From contig NZ_FNSV01000005.1 in NCBI RefSeq assembly GCF_900105905.1, forward strand, positions 5,952,001 to 6,016,000: 64,000 nt of DNA, in the 5' to 3' direction. The notes beneath the pieces were generated by a model that made no database searches, had not been told where the DNA came from, and was given only the letters and a program-made list of their open reading frames with translations. This document shows positions 54,416-63,336 of this stretch, piece after piece. The position numbers were made by a program, and so were the translations under genes. The stretch is from Rhodococcus koreensis. GTDB lineage: Bacteria; Actinomycetota; Actinomycetes; Mycobacteriales; Mycobacteriaceae. How positions within the stretch are numbered: the stretch's first letter is position 1; each line of letters starts with the position of its first letter.

Positions 54416-56149
54416 ATGAGCTCGAAATCCGTCAAATGCGACCTGTTGGTCATCGGGTCCGGGGCCGCGGGCATGGCCGCCGCGCTCAAGGCCGCGAGCG
54501 AAGGCCACAGTGTCATCGTCGCCGAGAAGTCGAAGTGGCTCGGCGGCACCACCGCCATCTCGGGCGGCTGGGCGTGGGTGCCGGGAAACAAGCAGGGCGT
54601 CGCGCAGGGCGACACCCGTCAGGAGATCGAAACGTACATTCGGGCACTCGCCAAGGACTGCTACAAGGCCGAGATGGTCGACACCTTCCTCGACGAGGTC
54701 CCCGAGGCGATCGACTGGCTCGAACGCGACACCGACGTCGAATTCGTCTATCCGGAAATGGCTCCGGACTACCAGATGGACGCCCCGGGTGCGAAGCCGT
54801 CGGGGCGCGCGATCTCCGGCAAGGTCGTCGACGCGCGCACACTCGGCGAGAACCGGCTCCGGTTGCGCCCCTACCTCGACACGTACACCGTGTTCGGGTA
54901 CATGCCCGAGGTCGGACCCGACATCGCGCAGTTCCTGCACGCCAACCAGTCGTGGAAATCGTTTGCCTACGTGTCGAAGAAGCTCCTCAAGACGTGGGTC
55001 GAGACAGTGCTCTGCCGCCGGTCGTTCGACCGGACCAACGGCAACTCGCTGATGGTCCGGATGGTGTCGTCCGCGGCCAAGCTCGGCATCCGGATGTGGA
55101 CCGAGACACCCGTCACGAAGATCCTGCAGTCGGAGAACGGGGTCGTCACCGGCGCCGTGCTCGGGGGAGTTCACGCGGCAACGGTGGAGGCGCGGCTCGG
55201 TGTCGTCATCGCGGCAGGCGGCTACTCCGCGGACGCCTCCCTGCGCGCCGAGTACTGGGGTCATGATCCGCACGGCGACAACCACTTCACGCCCACCGTC
55301 GGGCACGACGGCGACAACGTGCGCCTGGCGGCACCGCTCGGCGGGCACGTCGACACCGACGTCCACGAGCCGGCAGCCTGGGCGCCGGTCACGGTGTTCA
55401 CCGGTCTGCGCGGACAGCAGCGGATCTTCCCGCACCTGCGGGCGTTCGGGCTCCCGGGACTGATCGCCGTGAACCGCAAGGGTGAACGCTTCGCCAACGA
55501 GTCGAGTTCGTACCACGACTTCGGCATGGCGATGATTCAGGAGAACGCCGGCCAGGACGAGACATTCGGCTACATCATCGCCGACTCGAAAGCCATGAAC
55601 AAGTACGGAATCGGCTACGCGAAGCCGCGGCCCATCCCGCAGGGCTATTTCAAGAAGACCGGATTCCTCCACAAGGCCGATACGGTCGAGGAGCTCGCTC
55701 GACGGATCGGTGTCGACGCCGCCGGGCTGAAGAAGACCCTGTCCGAGTTCAACGCGGGTGCCGCCAAGGGGGAGGACCCGAAGTTCAATCGCGGATCCAA
55801 CTGGTTCCACCACTTCAAGGGCGACATGGAGCACCAGCCCAATCCGAACCTCGAGCCGCTCGACAAGGGACCGTACTACGCGGCGAAGATCGAGATGGGC
55901 GACCTCGGCGCCTACTCCGGCCTCGCCGTCGATCGGCACAGTCAGGTCCTCGACGACGACAACCAGCCGATCCCCGGTCTCTTCGCGGCTGGTTCCGCGG
56001 CGGTCAGCATCTTCGGCGGCGGATACCCGGGCTACGGCGCCAACATCGGGCCCGCCCTCGTCTTCGGATACACCATCGGCCGGGACGCCGAGATCCTCGC
56101 GTCGCTGCGCAGCGAATCCACCACGCCGACCGTTCTGGAAGAGGTCTGA
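54416..56149 (+). CDS. FAD-dependent dehydrogenase, KstD/fumarate-reductase-like
   Basis: 577 residues from ATG 54416 after GGGAAGG. FAD motif LLVIGSGAAGMAAALKAASEG, then KSKWLGGTTAISGGWAWVP; the C-terminal IPGLFAAGSAAVSIFGGGYPGYGANIGPALVFGY closes the FAD site. The layout is that of 3-ketosteroid delta-dehydrogenases and soluble fumarate reductases, which remove or add hydrogens next to a carbonyl. Steroid use is not shown. First gene of a three-gene operon with YciI and SDR genes. Confidence 0.89.
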   Translation: MSSKSVKCDLLVIGSGAAGMAAALKAASEGHSVIVAEKSKWLGGTTAISGGWAWVPGNKQGVAQGDTRQEIETYIRALAKDCYKAEMVDTFLDEVPEAIDWLERDTDVEFVYPEMAPDYQMDAPGAKPSGRAISGKVVDARTLGENRLRLRPYLDTYTVFGYMPEVGPDIAQFLHANQSWKSFAYVSKKLLKTWVETVLCRRSFDRTNGNSLMVRMVSSAAKLGIRMWTETPVTKILQSENGVVTGAVLGGVHAATVEARLGVVIAAGGYSADASLRAEYWGHDPHGDNHFTPTVGHDGDNVRLAAPLGGHVDTDVHEPAAWAPVTVFTGLRGQQRIFPHLRAFGLPGLIAVNRKGERFANESSSYHDFGMAMIQENAGQDETFGYIIADSKAMNKYGIGYAKPRPIPQGYFKKTGFLHKADTVEELARRIGVDAAGLKKTLSEFNAGAAKGEDPKFNRGSNWFHHFKGDMEHQPNPNLEPLDKGPYYAAKIEMGDLGAYSGLAVDRHSQVLDDDNQPIPGLFAAGSAAVSIFGGGYPGYGANIGPALVFGYTIGRDAEILASLRSESTTPTVLEEV

Positions 56150-56150
56150 C

Positions 56151-56459
56151 GTGCCGTTCTACCTCGTCCGCTACGCATACACCGGCGACACCGCCGGCCG
56201 GGACACGCATCGTCCCGAACACAAGAGTCACCTGCAGGCCGCCGCCGACCGCGGACTCATCCTCGGGTCGGGACCGTTCGCCGCGGGAGAAGATCCCGGC
56301 GCCGCGATGGTCTACGAGGCCGCGGACCGGCAGGACGTCGTCGACGTCGTCGAGGGCGACCCGTTCCAGACGCACGGATACGTCGCGTCGTACGACATCA
56401 CCGAATGGATTCCGATGATCGGCCCGTGGGCCGTCGCAGCAGTGGGAGGCAGGTCATGA
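56151..56459 (+). CDS. YciI-family protein
   Basis: 102 residues from GTG 56151, one base after the flavoprotein stop. The ferredoxin-like YciI fold is recognisable by RPEHKSHLQAAADRGLILGSGPF with the conserved His and by the acidic GDPFQTHGYV segment (Asp and His of the active-site pair). Some relatives cleave muconolactone-like or chlorinated ring products. Its stop overlaps the SDR ATG (ATGA). It probably takes the product of the flavoprotein. Confidence 0.88.
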   Translation: MPFYLVRYAYTGDTAGRDTHRPEHKSHLQAAADRGLILGSGPFAAGEDPGAAMVYEAADRQDVVDVVEGDPFQTHGYVASYDITEWIPMIGPWAVAAVGGRS

Positions 56460-57208
56460 CAGGTCGAGTGGCAGGGAAGGTCGCCGTCGTCACGGGGGCG
56501 AACGGTGATCTCGGCGGCGCGACCGCCCGGATGCTCGCCGCGGAAGGGGCGCGGGTTGCCGCGCTCGACCTGAAACTCCCGGACGCACCGTGGGATTCGG
56601 AGTCGATCACGCCGTTCGCCGTCGACGTCACCGACGAGACCAGTGTCGCCGACGCCGTCGCAGCGATCGTCGAGACCGTCGGCGTCCCCGACGTTCTCGT
56701 CAACTGCGCCGGCATCATCGGCAGGCCCGCACCGTCACACGAGGCGTCGGTCGCCGAGTTCGACCAGATCTTCGACGTCAACGTCAAGGGCGTCTGGCTG
56801 ATGACCAAACACGTGGTGCCCCACATGATCGGCCGGAAGAAGGGCAGCATCGTGAACTTCTCGTCGATCCACGGGCTGACCGGAGGCTCCAACGTCCCGC
56901 TGTACCACGCGTCGAAGGGCGCGGTGCGGCTGCTGAGCAAATCCGACGCCGTCACGTACGGGCCGGACGGAATTCGCGTCAACTCGATCCATCCCGGGTC
57001 GATGCGGACGGCGATGAGCCGGCGGTCGGCGGAGGGCAGCGCGCTCGGGCCGGAGGAGTACTACCGCCAACTCGTGTCGGGCAACCCCCTTCCGCGGCAG
57101 GGTGAACCGGACGAGATCGCGTACGGGGTGCTCTACCTCGCCTCGGACGAGTCCGGCTTCACCACCGGCACCGAACTCGTCGTCGACGGTGGCTACACGG
57201 CGCACTGA
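56456..57208 (+). CDS. Short-chain dehydrogenase
   Basis: 250 residues from ATG 56456. TGANGDLGG cofactor motif, NCAG, and catalytic Tyr-x3-Lys in YHASKGA; ends with TGTELVVDGGY, the classical SDR C-terminus. Overlaps YciI by four bases, so the KstD-like enzyme, YciI and this enzyme form one translational unit. Probably oxidises a secondary alcohol. Confidence 0.92.
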   Translation: MTGRVAGKVAVVTGANGDLGGATARMLAAEGARVAALDLKLPDAPWDSESITPFAVDVTDETSVADAVAAIVETVGVPDVLVNCAGIIGRPAPSHEASVAEFDQIFDVNVKGVWLMTKHVVPHMIGRKKGSIVNFSSIHGLTGGSNVPLYHASKGAVRLLSKSDAVTYGPDGIRVNSIHPGSMRTAMSRRSAEGSALGPEEYYRQLVSGNPLPRQGEPDEIAYGVLYLASDESGFTTGTELVVDGGYTAH

Positions 57209-57213
57209 GGCCG

Positions 57214-57672
57214 TCAGCCGAAGTGTCGCGCCAGACGCCGGTGCCGGTGCCCGAAGAACGCGCCCAGCACGCGGGCCAGCACCGGCGTCAGCGGCACCAG
57301 CGGAAGCCTCGGTTCGAACGTGATCCGGTCGTAGACGCCTGTGCTGCCGTCGTCGAACGGCCGGAGCGTGCGTTCGTGCTCCCACCGGCGCATGCTGAGC
57401 ATCGTCGACTTCTCGTGGAACCGCAGGCCCGGTTCCAGCTCCGCGATGGTCAGATCGTCGTACTCGAACGGGACCAGCCCGAACAGTCGCAGCCACGCCC
57501 GGCCGAGCGGTTCACCGACCGCGACCGAGTCGATGCTGATCGACTCCTGACCGCGCGGGATGCTCATCGTCATCCATGGACGCATCTCGTCGTTGATCCC
57601 CTCCGGATCGACGACCCTCGCCCACACCTGCCCGATCGGCGCGCCGACGACCGAGCTGCGTTCGATGATCAC
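57214..57672 (-). CDS. SRPBCC-fold protein
   Basis: About 152 residues from GTG 57672; a TTG at 57708 would add 12. The sequence begins as a typical Bet v1/START-like strand (VIIERSSVVGAPIGQVWARVVDPEGINDEM) and ends with VLARVLGAFFGHRHRRLARHFG, a long C-terminal helix. Such proteins bind hydrophobic ligands. Convergent with the SDR, with only a 5-base gap, and not obviously linked to a pathway. Confidence 0.78.
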   Translation of the reverse strand: MIIERSSVVGAPIGQVWARVVDPEGINDEMRPWMTMSIPRGQESISIDSVAVGEPLGRAWLRLFGLVPFEYDDLTIAELEPGLRFHEKSTMLSMRRWEHERTLRPFDDGSTGVYDRITFEPRLPLVPLTPVLARVLGAFFGHRHRRLARHFG

Positions 57673-57888
57673 CGCCCCATCATCGTCGCCTCGCACGCCG
57701 GGGTGCAACGGGCTCGCTGCTGGATGTGACTATTCGCCTGTCTGGAGCCGCTGCCATCTGAGGGCAGGTGCGTATGTTCGTCCGCCTCTGATGCTGGTGG
57801 TCACCGACCGTCCGTGGCCTCACCCGACGCGGATGAGGCGGTCGGAGGTCAGAAGCCTGATGATGACGGCACCGGCGTTCTCCGGACT

Positions 57889-58872
57889 TCACATGCGGCG
57901 GAGGCGTTGGTGCGCATCCGTGTATTCGCGATCGAGGCGTTCGACGATCTGCGCTGCCGGGACGACTGCGTCGACGGCGCCGATGCCCTGCCCGGCGCCC
58001 CAGATGTCGCGCCAGGGCTTGGCTTCGGACTTCGCGGCGGTGTCCGCGTCCTCACCGACGCCGAAGTTCATGGCGGAGGGGTCGGAGACGGCGAGGTTGT
58101 TCGGGTCGAGTCCGGCGGCTTCGATGCTGCCGCGCAGGTAGTTGCCGTGCACGCCGGTGAACAGGTTGGAGTAGACGATGTCGGAGGCGGTGGAGTCGAC
58201 GATCATCTGCTTGTAGCCCTGATCGGCGTTGGCCTCTTCGGTGGCGATGAACGCGGAGCCGACGTAGGCGAGGTCGGCGCCGGCGGCCTGCACGGCGAGG
58301 ACCGAGCGGCCGTGGGCGATGGAGCCCGACAGCAGGAGCGGTCCGTCGAACCATTCGCGGATCTCCTGGATCAGCGCGAACGGCGACAGGGTGCCCGCGT
58401 GTCCGCCCGCGCCGGCGGCGACGGCGATGAGGCCGTCGGCACCCTTCTCCACGGCCTTCTTCGCGAACTTGTTGTTGATGACGTCGTGGAGGACGATGCC
58501 GCCGTAGCTGTGGATGGCGTCGTTGACGTCGGCGCGGGCGCCGAGGGAGGTGATGACGATCGGGACCTCGAATTCGACGATGGTGGCGAGGTCTTCGTCG
58601 AGGCGGTCGTTGCTCTTGTGGACGATGAGGTTGACCGCGTACGGGGCCGAGGGCGTTTCGGGGTTGTTGGCGTCGTGCTTGGCGAGTTCCTCGGTGATGC
58701 GGGTGAGCCATTCGCGCAGCACGGGCTGCGGGCGGGCGTTGAGGGAGGGGAAGGATCCGACGACGCCGGAGGTGGATTGGGCGATCACCAGGTCGGGACC
58801 CGAGACGATGAACATCGGCGACGCCACCACGGGCAGGCGGAGCCGGTCTTGCAGGATCGGGGGCAAGGTCAT
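57889..58872 (-). CDS. Nitronate-monooxygenase-family flavoprotein
   Basis: 327 residues from the ATG at 58872 after GAGGAGAA. FMN TIM barrel with VASPMFIVSGPDLVIAQS, GADGLIAVAAGAGGHAGTLSPFALI and GSAFIATEEANA. The family holds nitronate monooxygenases and enoyl-type enzymes; a relative, IpdC, acts in steroid C/D-ring breakdown. It is last in the minus-strand acid-degradation operon, 85 bases after the thiolase, so a role on a CoA thioester is more likely than nitroalkane oxidation. Confidence 0.87.
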   Translation of the reverse strand: MTLPPILQDRLRLPVVASPMFIVSGPDLVIAQSTSGVVGSFPSLNARPQPVLREWLTRITEELAKHDANNPETPSAPYAVNLIVHKSNDRLDEDLATIVEFEVPIVITSLGARADVNDAIHSYGGIVLHDVINNKFAKKAVEKGADGLIAVAAGAGGHAGTLSPFALIQEIREWFDGPLLLSGSIAHGRSVLAVQAAGADLAYVGSAFIATEEANADQGYKQMIVDSTASDIVYSNLFTGVHGNYLRGSIEAAGLDPNNLAVSDPSAMNFGVGEDADTAAKSEAKPWRDIWGAGQGIGAVDAVVPAAQIVERLDREYTDAHQRLRRM

Positions 58873-58957
58873 AGGGAATTCTCCTCGAGTGTCGGGAAAC
58901 GCGGGGCGACGCCGTGCCGTCGACGGCGGCGCCGCCCCGGATGCGGTGCGTTGCCGG

Positions 58958-60115
58958 TTACGCCGGGAGAGATTCGAAGATGGTGGCATTGGCCATGCCA
59001 CCGGCCTCGCACATGGTTTGCAGCCCGTATCGCAGGCCCTCGGTGTGCAGGTGGTGCACGAGGGTGGTGGCAAGCCGGGCACCGGAACCGCCGAGGGGAT
59101 GCCCGAGGGCGATGGCGCCACCCAGGGGGTTGACCCGTTCGCGGCGCGCGCCGGTCGCGGCGAGCCAGGCCTCGACCACGCTGGCGAATGCCTCGTTGAC
59201 CTCGAACGCGTCGATGTCGTCGAGATCCAGTCCGGCCATCTCGAGCACCCTCCGCGTTGCCGGGATGGGTCCGGCCAGCATGGTGATCGGGTCGTCGCCG
59301 ACGGCGGTGGCGGTGTGCACGCGTGCCAGGGGAGTCAAGCCAAGTTGTCGTGCTCGGTCGCTCGTGGTGACCAGCAGTGCGGCGGCACCGTCGGAAATCT
59401 GGGAAGCGTTACCTGCGGTGATGCGGCCGTCGGTCGCGAAGGCGGGTGAGAGGGAGCCGAGTGCGCCGAGGGTGGAGTCCCGCCGGATGCCCTCGTCGAC
59501 CGTGAGGGTGGTGCCGTCGGGCAGCCCGACCGGGGTGACCTGTTTGACGAATCGGCCGTCGTCGACGGCCTGCCCTGCGCGACGGTGTGATTCGAGGCTG
59601 TACTCGTCGAGTCGCGTACGGCTGAGGTCGAACCGCTTCGCCAGGATTTCGGCACCTGTGCCCTGATTGAAATCGACGTTGTCGTAACGACGGAACACTG
59701 CGGGGCCGAACGGGACACCCGGTCCGGCCTTCCGGGCCGAGCCCATCGGCACCCGGGACATCGATTCGACACCACCTGCGACGACCACATCGGCGTGGCC
59801 CGCGATGACCGAGGCGGCCGCGAAGTGGATCGCCTGCTGGCTCGAGCCGCACTGACGGTCGACGGTGGTGCCGGGAACGTGTTCCGGCCAGCCGGCGGCA
59901 AGGACCGCGCTGCGGGCGATGTTCGCCGATTGTTCCCCGACCTGGCCTACACATCCCCACACGACGTCGTCGACGGCAGCGACGTCGAGCCCGGTGCGTT
60001 CGGCCAGCGCGGTGAGCACCACCGCGGACAGGTCCACGGGATGGATGTCCTTCAAGGCGCCGTTGCGGCGTCCGACGGGTGTGCGTACGGCTTCGACGAT
60101 GACTGCGTCACGCAT
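58958..60115 (-). CDS. Acetyl-CoA acetyltransferase (thiolase)
   Basis: 385 residues. Nucleophile Cys89 in VDRQCGSSQQAIHFA; NPLGGAIALGHPLGGSGAR with the catalytic His; second Cys in MCEAGGMANA. It cleaves a 3-oxoacyl-CoA. It follows the SDR gene by 54 bases, consistent with the last steps of a beta-oxidation-like cycle. No enoyl-CoA hydratase is in the operon. Confidence 0.93.
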   Translation of the reverse strand: MRDAVIVEAVRTPVGRRNGALKDIHPVDLSAVVLTALAERTGLDVAAVDDVVWGCVGQVGEQSANIARSAVLAAGWPEHVPGTTVDRQCGSSQQAIHFAAASVIAGHADVVVAGGVESMSRVPMGSARKAGPGVPFGPAVFRRYDNVDFNQGTGAEILAKRFDLSRTRLDEYSLESHRRAGQAVDDGRFVKQVTPVGLPDGTTLTVDEGIRRDSTLGALGSLSPAFATDGRITAGNASQISDGAAALLVTTSDRARQLGLTPLARVHTATAVGDDPITMLAGPIPATRRVLEMAGLDLDDIDAFEVNEAFASVVEAWLAATGARRERVNPLGGAIALGHPLGGSGARLATTLVHHLHTEGLRYGLQTMCEAGGMANATIFESLPA

Positions 60116-60169
60116 GACAATTGCCCTTACTGGATGGTCGGTGGATGTTCGGTCTCGCCGGACCGGTGC

Positions 60170-60940
60170 TCATCGCGAAGCCATTCGGATGGCGCCGTCG
60201 AGGCGAATGGTTTCTCCGTTGAGCATGCCGTTTTCGACGATGTGCACGGCCAGAGCGGCGAACTCGGAGGGGTCGCCCAGCCTGCGCGGATGCGGCACGG
60301 AGGCCGCGAGCGATGCCCGGACATCGTCGCGTGCCTTCGCCAGCAGCGGAGTGTCGAACGTGCCAGGGGCGATGGTGCAGACTCGAATTCCCACGCCGGC
60401 GAGGTCGCGTGCCGCGGGCAAGGTCATCCCCACGACGGAGGCCTTGGCTGCGGCGTAGTTGATCTGGCCGATCTGTCCCTCGAATGCGGCGACGGATGCG
60501 GTGAGTACGCACACACCGCGGTCACCGTCGAGAGGTTCGTTGCCGGCCATGGCCTGGGCGGCGAACCGCAGCACGTTGAAACTGCCGATCACGTTCAGCC
60601 GGATCACCGATTCGAACGGCTCGAGCTCGGCGGACGTACCCGACTTGTCGAGCACCCGCATGGGACGGCCACGCCCGGCGCAGTGGACCACGGCACGCAA
60701 CGGCCCCTGCTCGGTGGCGGCGGAGAAGGCCGCGGACACATTGTCGGCGTCTGTGACGTCTGCCGCGACGAATCGGGCACCGGGGCCGAGTTCTTCGGCG
60801 CGGACCGCACCGTCCGAGGTGGGCAGATCGACCAGTGTGACGGTGGCCCCGCCGTCGATCAGGCGGGTGGCTGTGGCCAGTCCGAGACCTGACGCTCCGC
60901 CGGTGACGACCGCATTGATTCCCTTGACGTCCACGGTCAC
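60170..60940 (-). CDS. 3-hydroxyacyl-CoA dehydrogenase-type SDR
   Basis: 256 residues from GTG 60940, overlapping the acyl-CoA dehydrogenase stop (GTGA). TGGASGLGLATATRL, VDLPTSDG (NAD-type Asp), NYAAAKASVVGMTLPAARDLA with Tyr-x3-Lys, and RLGDPSEFAALAVHIVEN. This pattern is that of type II (HSD10-like) 3-hydroxyacyl-CoA dehydrogenases. It would give the 3-oxoacyl-CoA for the thiolase. Confidence 0.9.
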   Translation of the reverse strand: MTVDVKGINAVVTGGASGLGLATATRLIDGGATVTLVDLPTSDGAVRAEELGPGARFVAADVTDADNVSAAFSAATEQGPLRAVVHCAGRGRPMRVLDKSGTSAELEPFESVIRLNVIGSFNVLRFAAQAMAGNEPLDGDRGVCVLTASVAAFEGQIGQINYAAAKASVVGMTLPAARDLAGVGIRVCTIAPGTFDTPLLAKARDDVRASLAASVPHPRRLGDPSEFAALAVHIVENGMLNGETIRLDGAIRMASR

Positions 60941-62085
60941 AAGCCCAGGGATCGGGAGATGACGCTCTTCATCACTTCGCTGGTACCACCGAAGATTCGG
61001 GTTACCCGGGCGTCGGCGTAGAGCCGGGTGATCGGATACTCGCGCATGTAGCCGTATCCGCCGTGCAGTTGCAGGCAGCGATCGATCACCCGGGCCTGCA
61101 TCTCCGTGCAGAACAGCTTCACCTTCGCGGCGTCGGCCACCGACAGGGTGCCGTCGTCGAGGGCGACGAGCGCTCGGTCGACGAGGGCCTGCCCGGCTTC
61201 GAGTTCGGTCGCGCAGTCGGCGAGGACGAATTTGGTGTTCTGGAAGTCGGCGACCCGTTGCCCGAAGACCTTGCGGTCCTTGACGTAGTCGGAGCCGAGG
61301 TTCAGCGCAGCCGTCGCCGTGGCCTGCGCGTTCACGGCGATCGTCAGCCGCTCCTGGGGCAGGTTACGGGCGAGCATCGAGAAGGCGGCGCCTTCCTCGC
61401 CCAGCAGGTTGCGGGCAGGAACCCGGACGTTGTCGAACAGCAGTTCGGCCGTGTCCTGAGCTTTGAGGCCGAGCTTGTCGAGGTTGCGGCCGCGGGTGAA
61501 ACCGTTCATACCGGCCTCGACCACGAGCAGCGACAGCCCGTCACGCCGGTTGGCGACGTCGCGATTCGTGCGGGCGACGACGATGACCAGGTCGGCGTTG
61601 ATACCGCCGGTGATGAACGTCTTGGCTCCGTTGAGGATCCAGTCGCCACCGTCCCGCACGGCGCTGGTTGCCATGCCGGCCAGATCCGATCCGGTGCCGG
61701 GTTCCGTCATCGCGATCGACGACACCAGGGTGCCGTCCGCGAATCCCGGGAACCACCTCGACTTCTGATCGGCGTCGGCGTATTCGAAGAAGTACGGAAG
61801 CACGGTGCTGAGATGGACCTGCAGTCCGCCGAGTGTGGCTGCAGCATATCCGATTTCCTCGATGACGATCGCGTTGAACAGGAAGCTGTCGATTCCGCCG
61901 CCGCCGAACTCTTCGGGCACCTGGAGGCCGTTGATCCCGATTTCCGCCGTCTTGGTGAACAGCTCGCGGGGGACGAGTCCGGCGGCCTCCCACTCCCCGA
62001 TGTGGGGCACGACCTCCTTGCCGATGAACTGCCTCACCGTATCCCGAAACGCGTCGTGGTCGGAGTCGAAGATGTTGCGTTGCAT
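60937..62085 (-). CDS. Acyl-CoA dehydrogenase
   Basis: 382 residues. AMTEPGTGSDLAGMATSA, GAKTFITGG, QLHGGYGYMREYPITRLYADARVTRIFGGTSEVMK; the catalytic Glu is in the REYP segment. This is a short/medium-chain type enzyme of normal length. Co-transcribed with the SDR (overlap) and 66 bases after the CoA-transferase. Confidence 0.94.
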   Translation of the reverse strand: MQRNIFDSDHDAFRDTVRQFIGKEVVPHIGEWEAAGLVPRELFTKTAEIGINGLQVPEEFGGGGIDSFLFNAIVIEEIGYAAATLGGLQVHLSTVLPYFFEYADADQKSRWFPGFADGTLVSSIAMTEPGTGSDLAGMATSAVRDGGDWILNGAKTFITGGINADLVIVVARTNRDVANRRDGLSLLVVEAGMNGFTRGRNLDKLGLKAQDTAELLFDNVRVPARNLLGEEGAAFSMLARNLPQERLTIAVNAQATATAALNLGSDYVKDRKVFGQRVADFQNTKFVLADCATELEAGQALVDRALVALDDGTLSVADAAKVKLFCTEMQARVIDRCLQLHGGYGYMREYPITRLYADARVTRIFGGTSEVMKSVISRSLGL

Positions 62086-62151
62086 GGTTGTACCAATCCT
62101 TTGCAGTGATCGAGCGGACGCGCGTCCAGGCGTCTCGCGAGTTGTCGTGTT

Positions 62152-63336
62152 CTATCGGCAGTGGACGACGCCCGCGTCGGTGAGGGCGTCGATGGTGGAG
62201 GTGGCGTAACCGAATTCGGTGAGCACTTCGGTGGTGTGCTGGCCCAGCGCGGGAGCGCCGGCGGTCGAGAATCGGGGGACGCTGCCGAGGTGCCAGGGCG
62301 AGCCGAGCGTGGTGTGCTCGACGCCGTCCGGGTCGGTGACGTCGATGAAGATGCCGGTTGCCTCGACATCCGGGTTCTTGCGGACCTCGCCGTAGGAGCT
62401 GATCCTGCCCGCGACCACCCCGTTCGGGGTCAGCAGTGCCATCGCGTCGTCGCTGGTCATCTCGGCGAACTCGGCGCGCAATTCGGGCAGGAGCGCCGGG
62501 CGGTGCCGAACCCGGCTTTCGTTGGTGGCGAATCGAGGGTCGGAGGCGAGTTCGGGTCGGCCGAGCAGGGCGCAGAGCCGGGCGAAATGTACCACCGAAT
62601 AGGCGGATACGACGATTGCGCCGTCCCGGGTGGGCATCACATCCGCGGCGGGCGCGACGGTGGGCTGTCCGTTGCCCTTGCGCATCGGTTCGTTGCCGGT
62701 GAGCAGGTACTCGCCCCAGTTCGGTCCCTGCAGGTGCACGGCGACCTCGAGGAGTGAGGTCTCTACGGTGTCGCCGTCACCCGTGCGGAGGCGTCGGATG
62801 TACGCGCCGAGGATGGCCTGGGCGAACACGTGTCCGGCAGCCGCGTCGACCGCGGGGAAGCCGACTCGCTGCGGTTCTCCGTCCGCCTCGCCGGTGACCC
62901 ACATGATGCCGCTCTCGGCCTGCGCGGCGATGTCCAGTCCTGGACGGTACTTCGACGGTCCCTGCAAGCCGAATCCGCTCACGGTGGCGTAGATGATGCT
63001 CGGATGCGCGGTGCGGACGTCCTCGGCTCCCAGTCCGAACGATTCCATCACTCCGGGGCGCAGGTTCTGCACGACGATGTCGGCCGACGCGATCAGATCC
63101 CGGGCGATCTGCTGTCCGCGATCGTCTTTCAGGTCGAGTGCGATGCAGCGTTTGTTGCGGTTGTAGTTCCGCAGGATCGCTTCGCCGTAGGTGCCGATCA
63201 GTCGCGACGATTCGCCGTGCACCGGTTCGACTTTGATCACGTCGGCGCCGAGGTCCACCAGAATCTGGGTGGCGGCCGGGGCGGCGATGAACTGTCCGAA
63301 ATCGACGACGCGAACTCCGGCCAACGGTCCGGTCAT
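62152..63336 (-). CDS. Family III acyl-CoA transferase
   Basis: 394 residues. GVRVVDFGQFIAAPAATQILVDLGADVIKVEP, NRNKRCIALDLKDD, VVQNLRPGVMESFG and YRPGLDIAAQAESGIMWVTG around the catalytic Asp. It would activate the acid brought in by the MFS carrier; its start overlaps the carrier's stop (ATGA). Confidence 0.91.
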   Translation of the reverse strand: MTGPLAGVRVVDFGQFIAAPAATQILVDLGADVIKVEPVHGESSRLIGTYGEAILRNYNRNKRCIALDLKDDRGQQIARDLIASADIVVQNLRPGVMESFGLGAEDVRTAHPSIIYATVSGFGLQGPSKYRPGLDIAAQAESGIMWVTGEADGEPQRVGFPAVDAAAGHVFAQAILGAYIRRLRTGDGDTVETSLLEVAVHLQGPNWGEYLLTGNEPMRKGNGQPTVAPAADVMPTRDGAIVVSAYSVVHFARLCALLGRPELASDPRFATNESRVRHRPALLPELRAEFAEMTSDDAMALLTPNGVVAGRISSYGEVRKNPDVEATGIFIDVTDPDGVEHTTLGSPWHLGSVPRFSTAGAPALGQHTTEVLTEFGYATSTIDALTDAGVVHCR

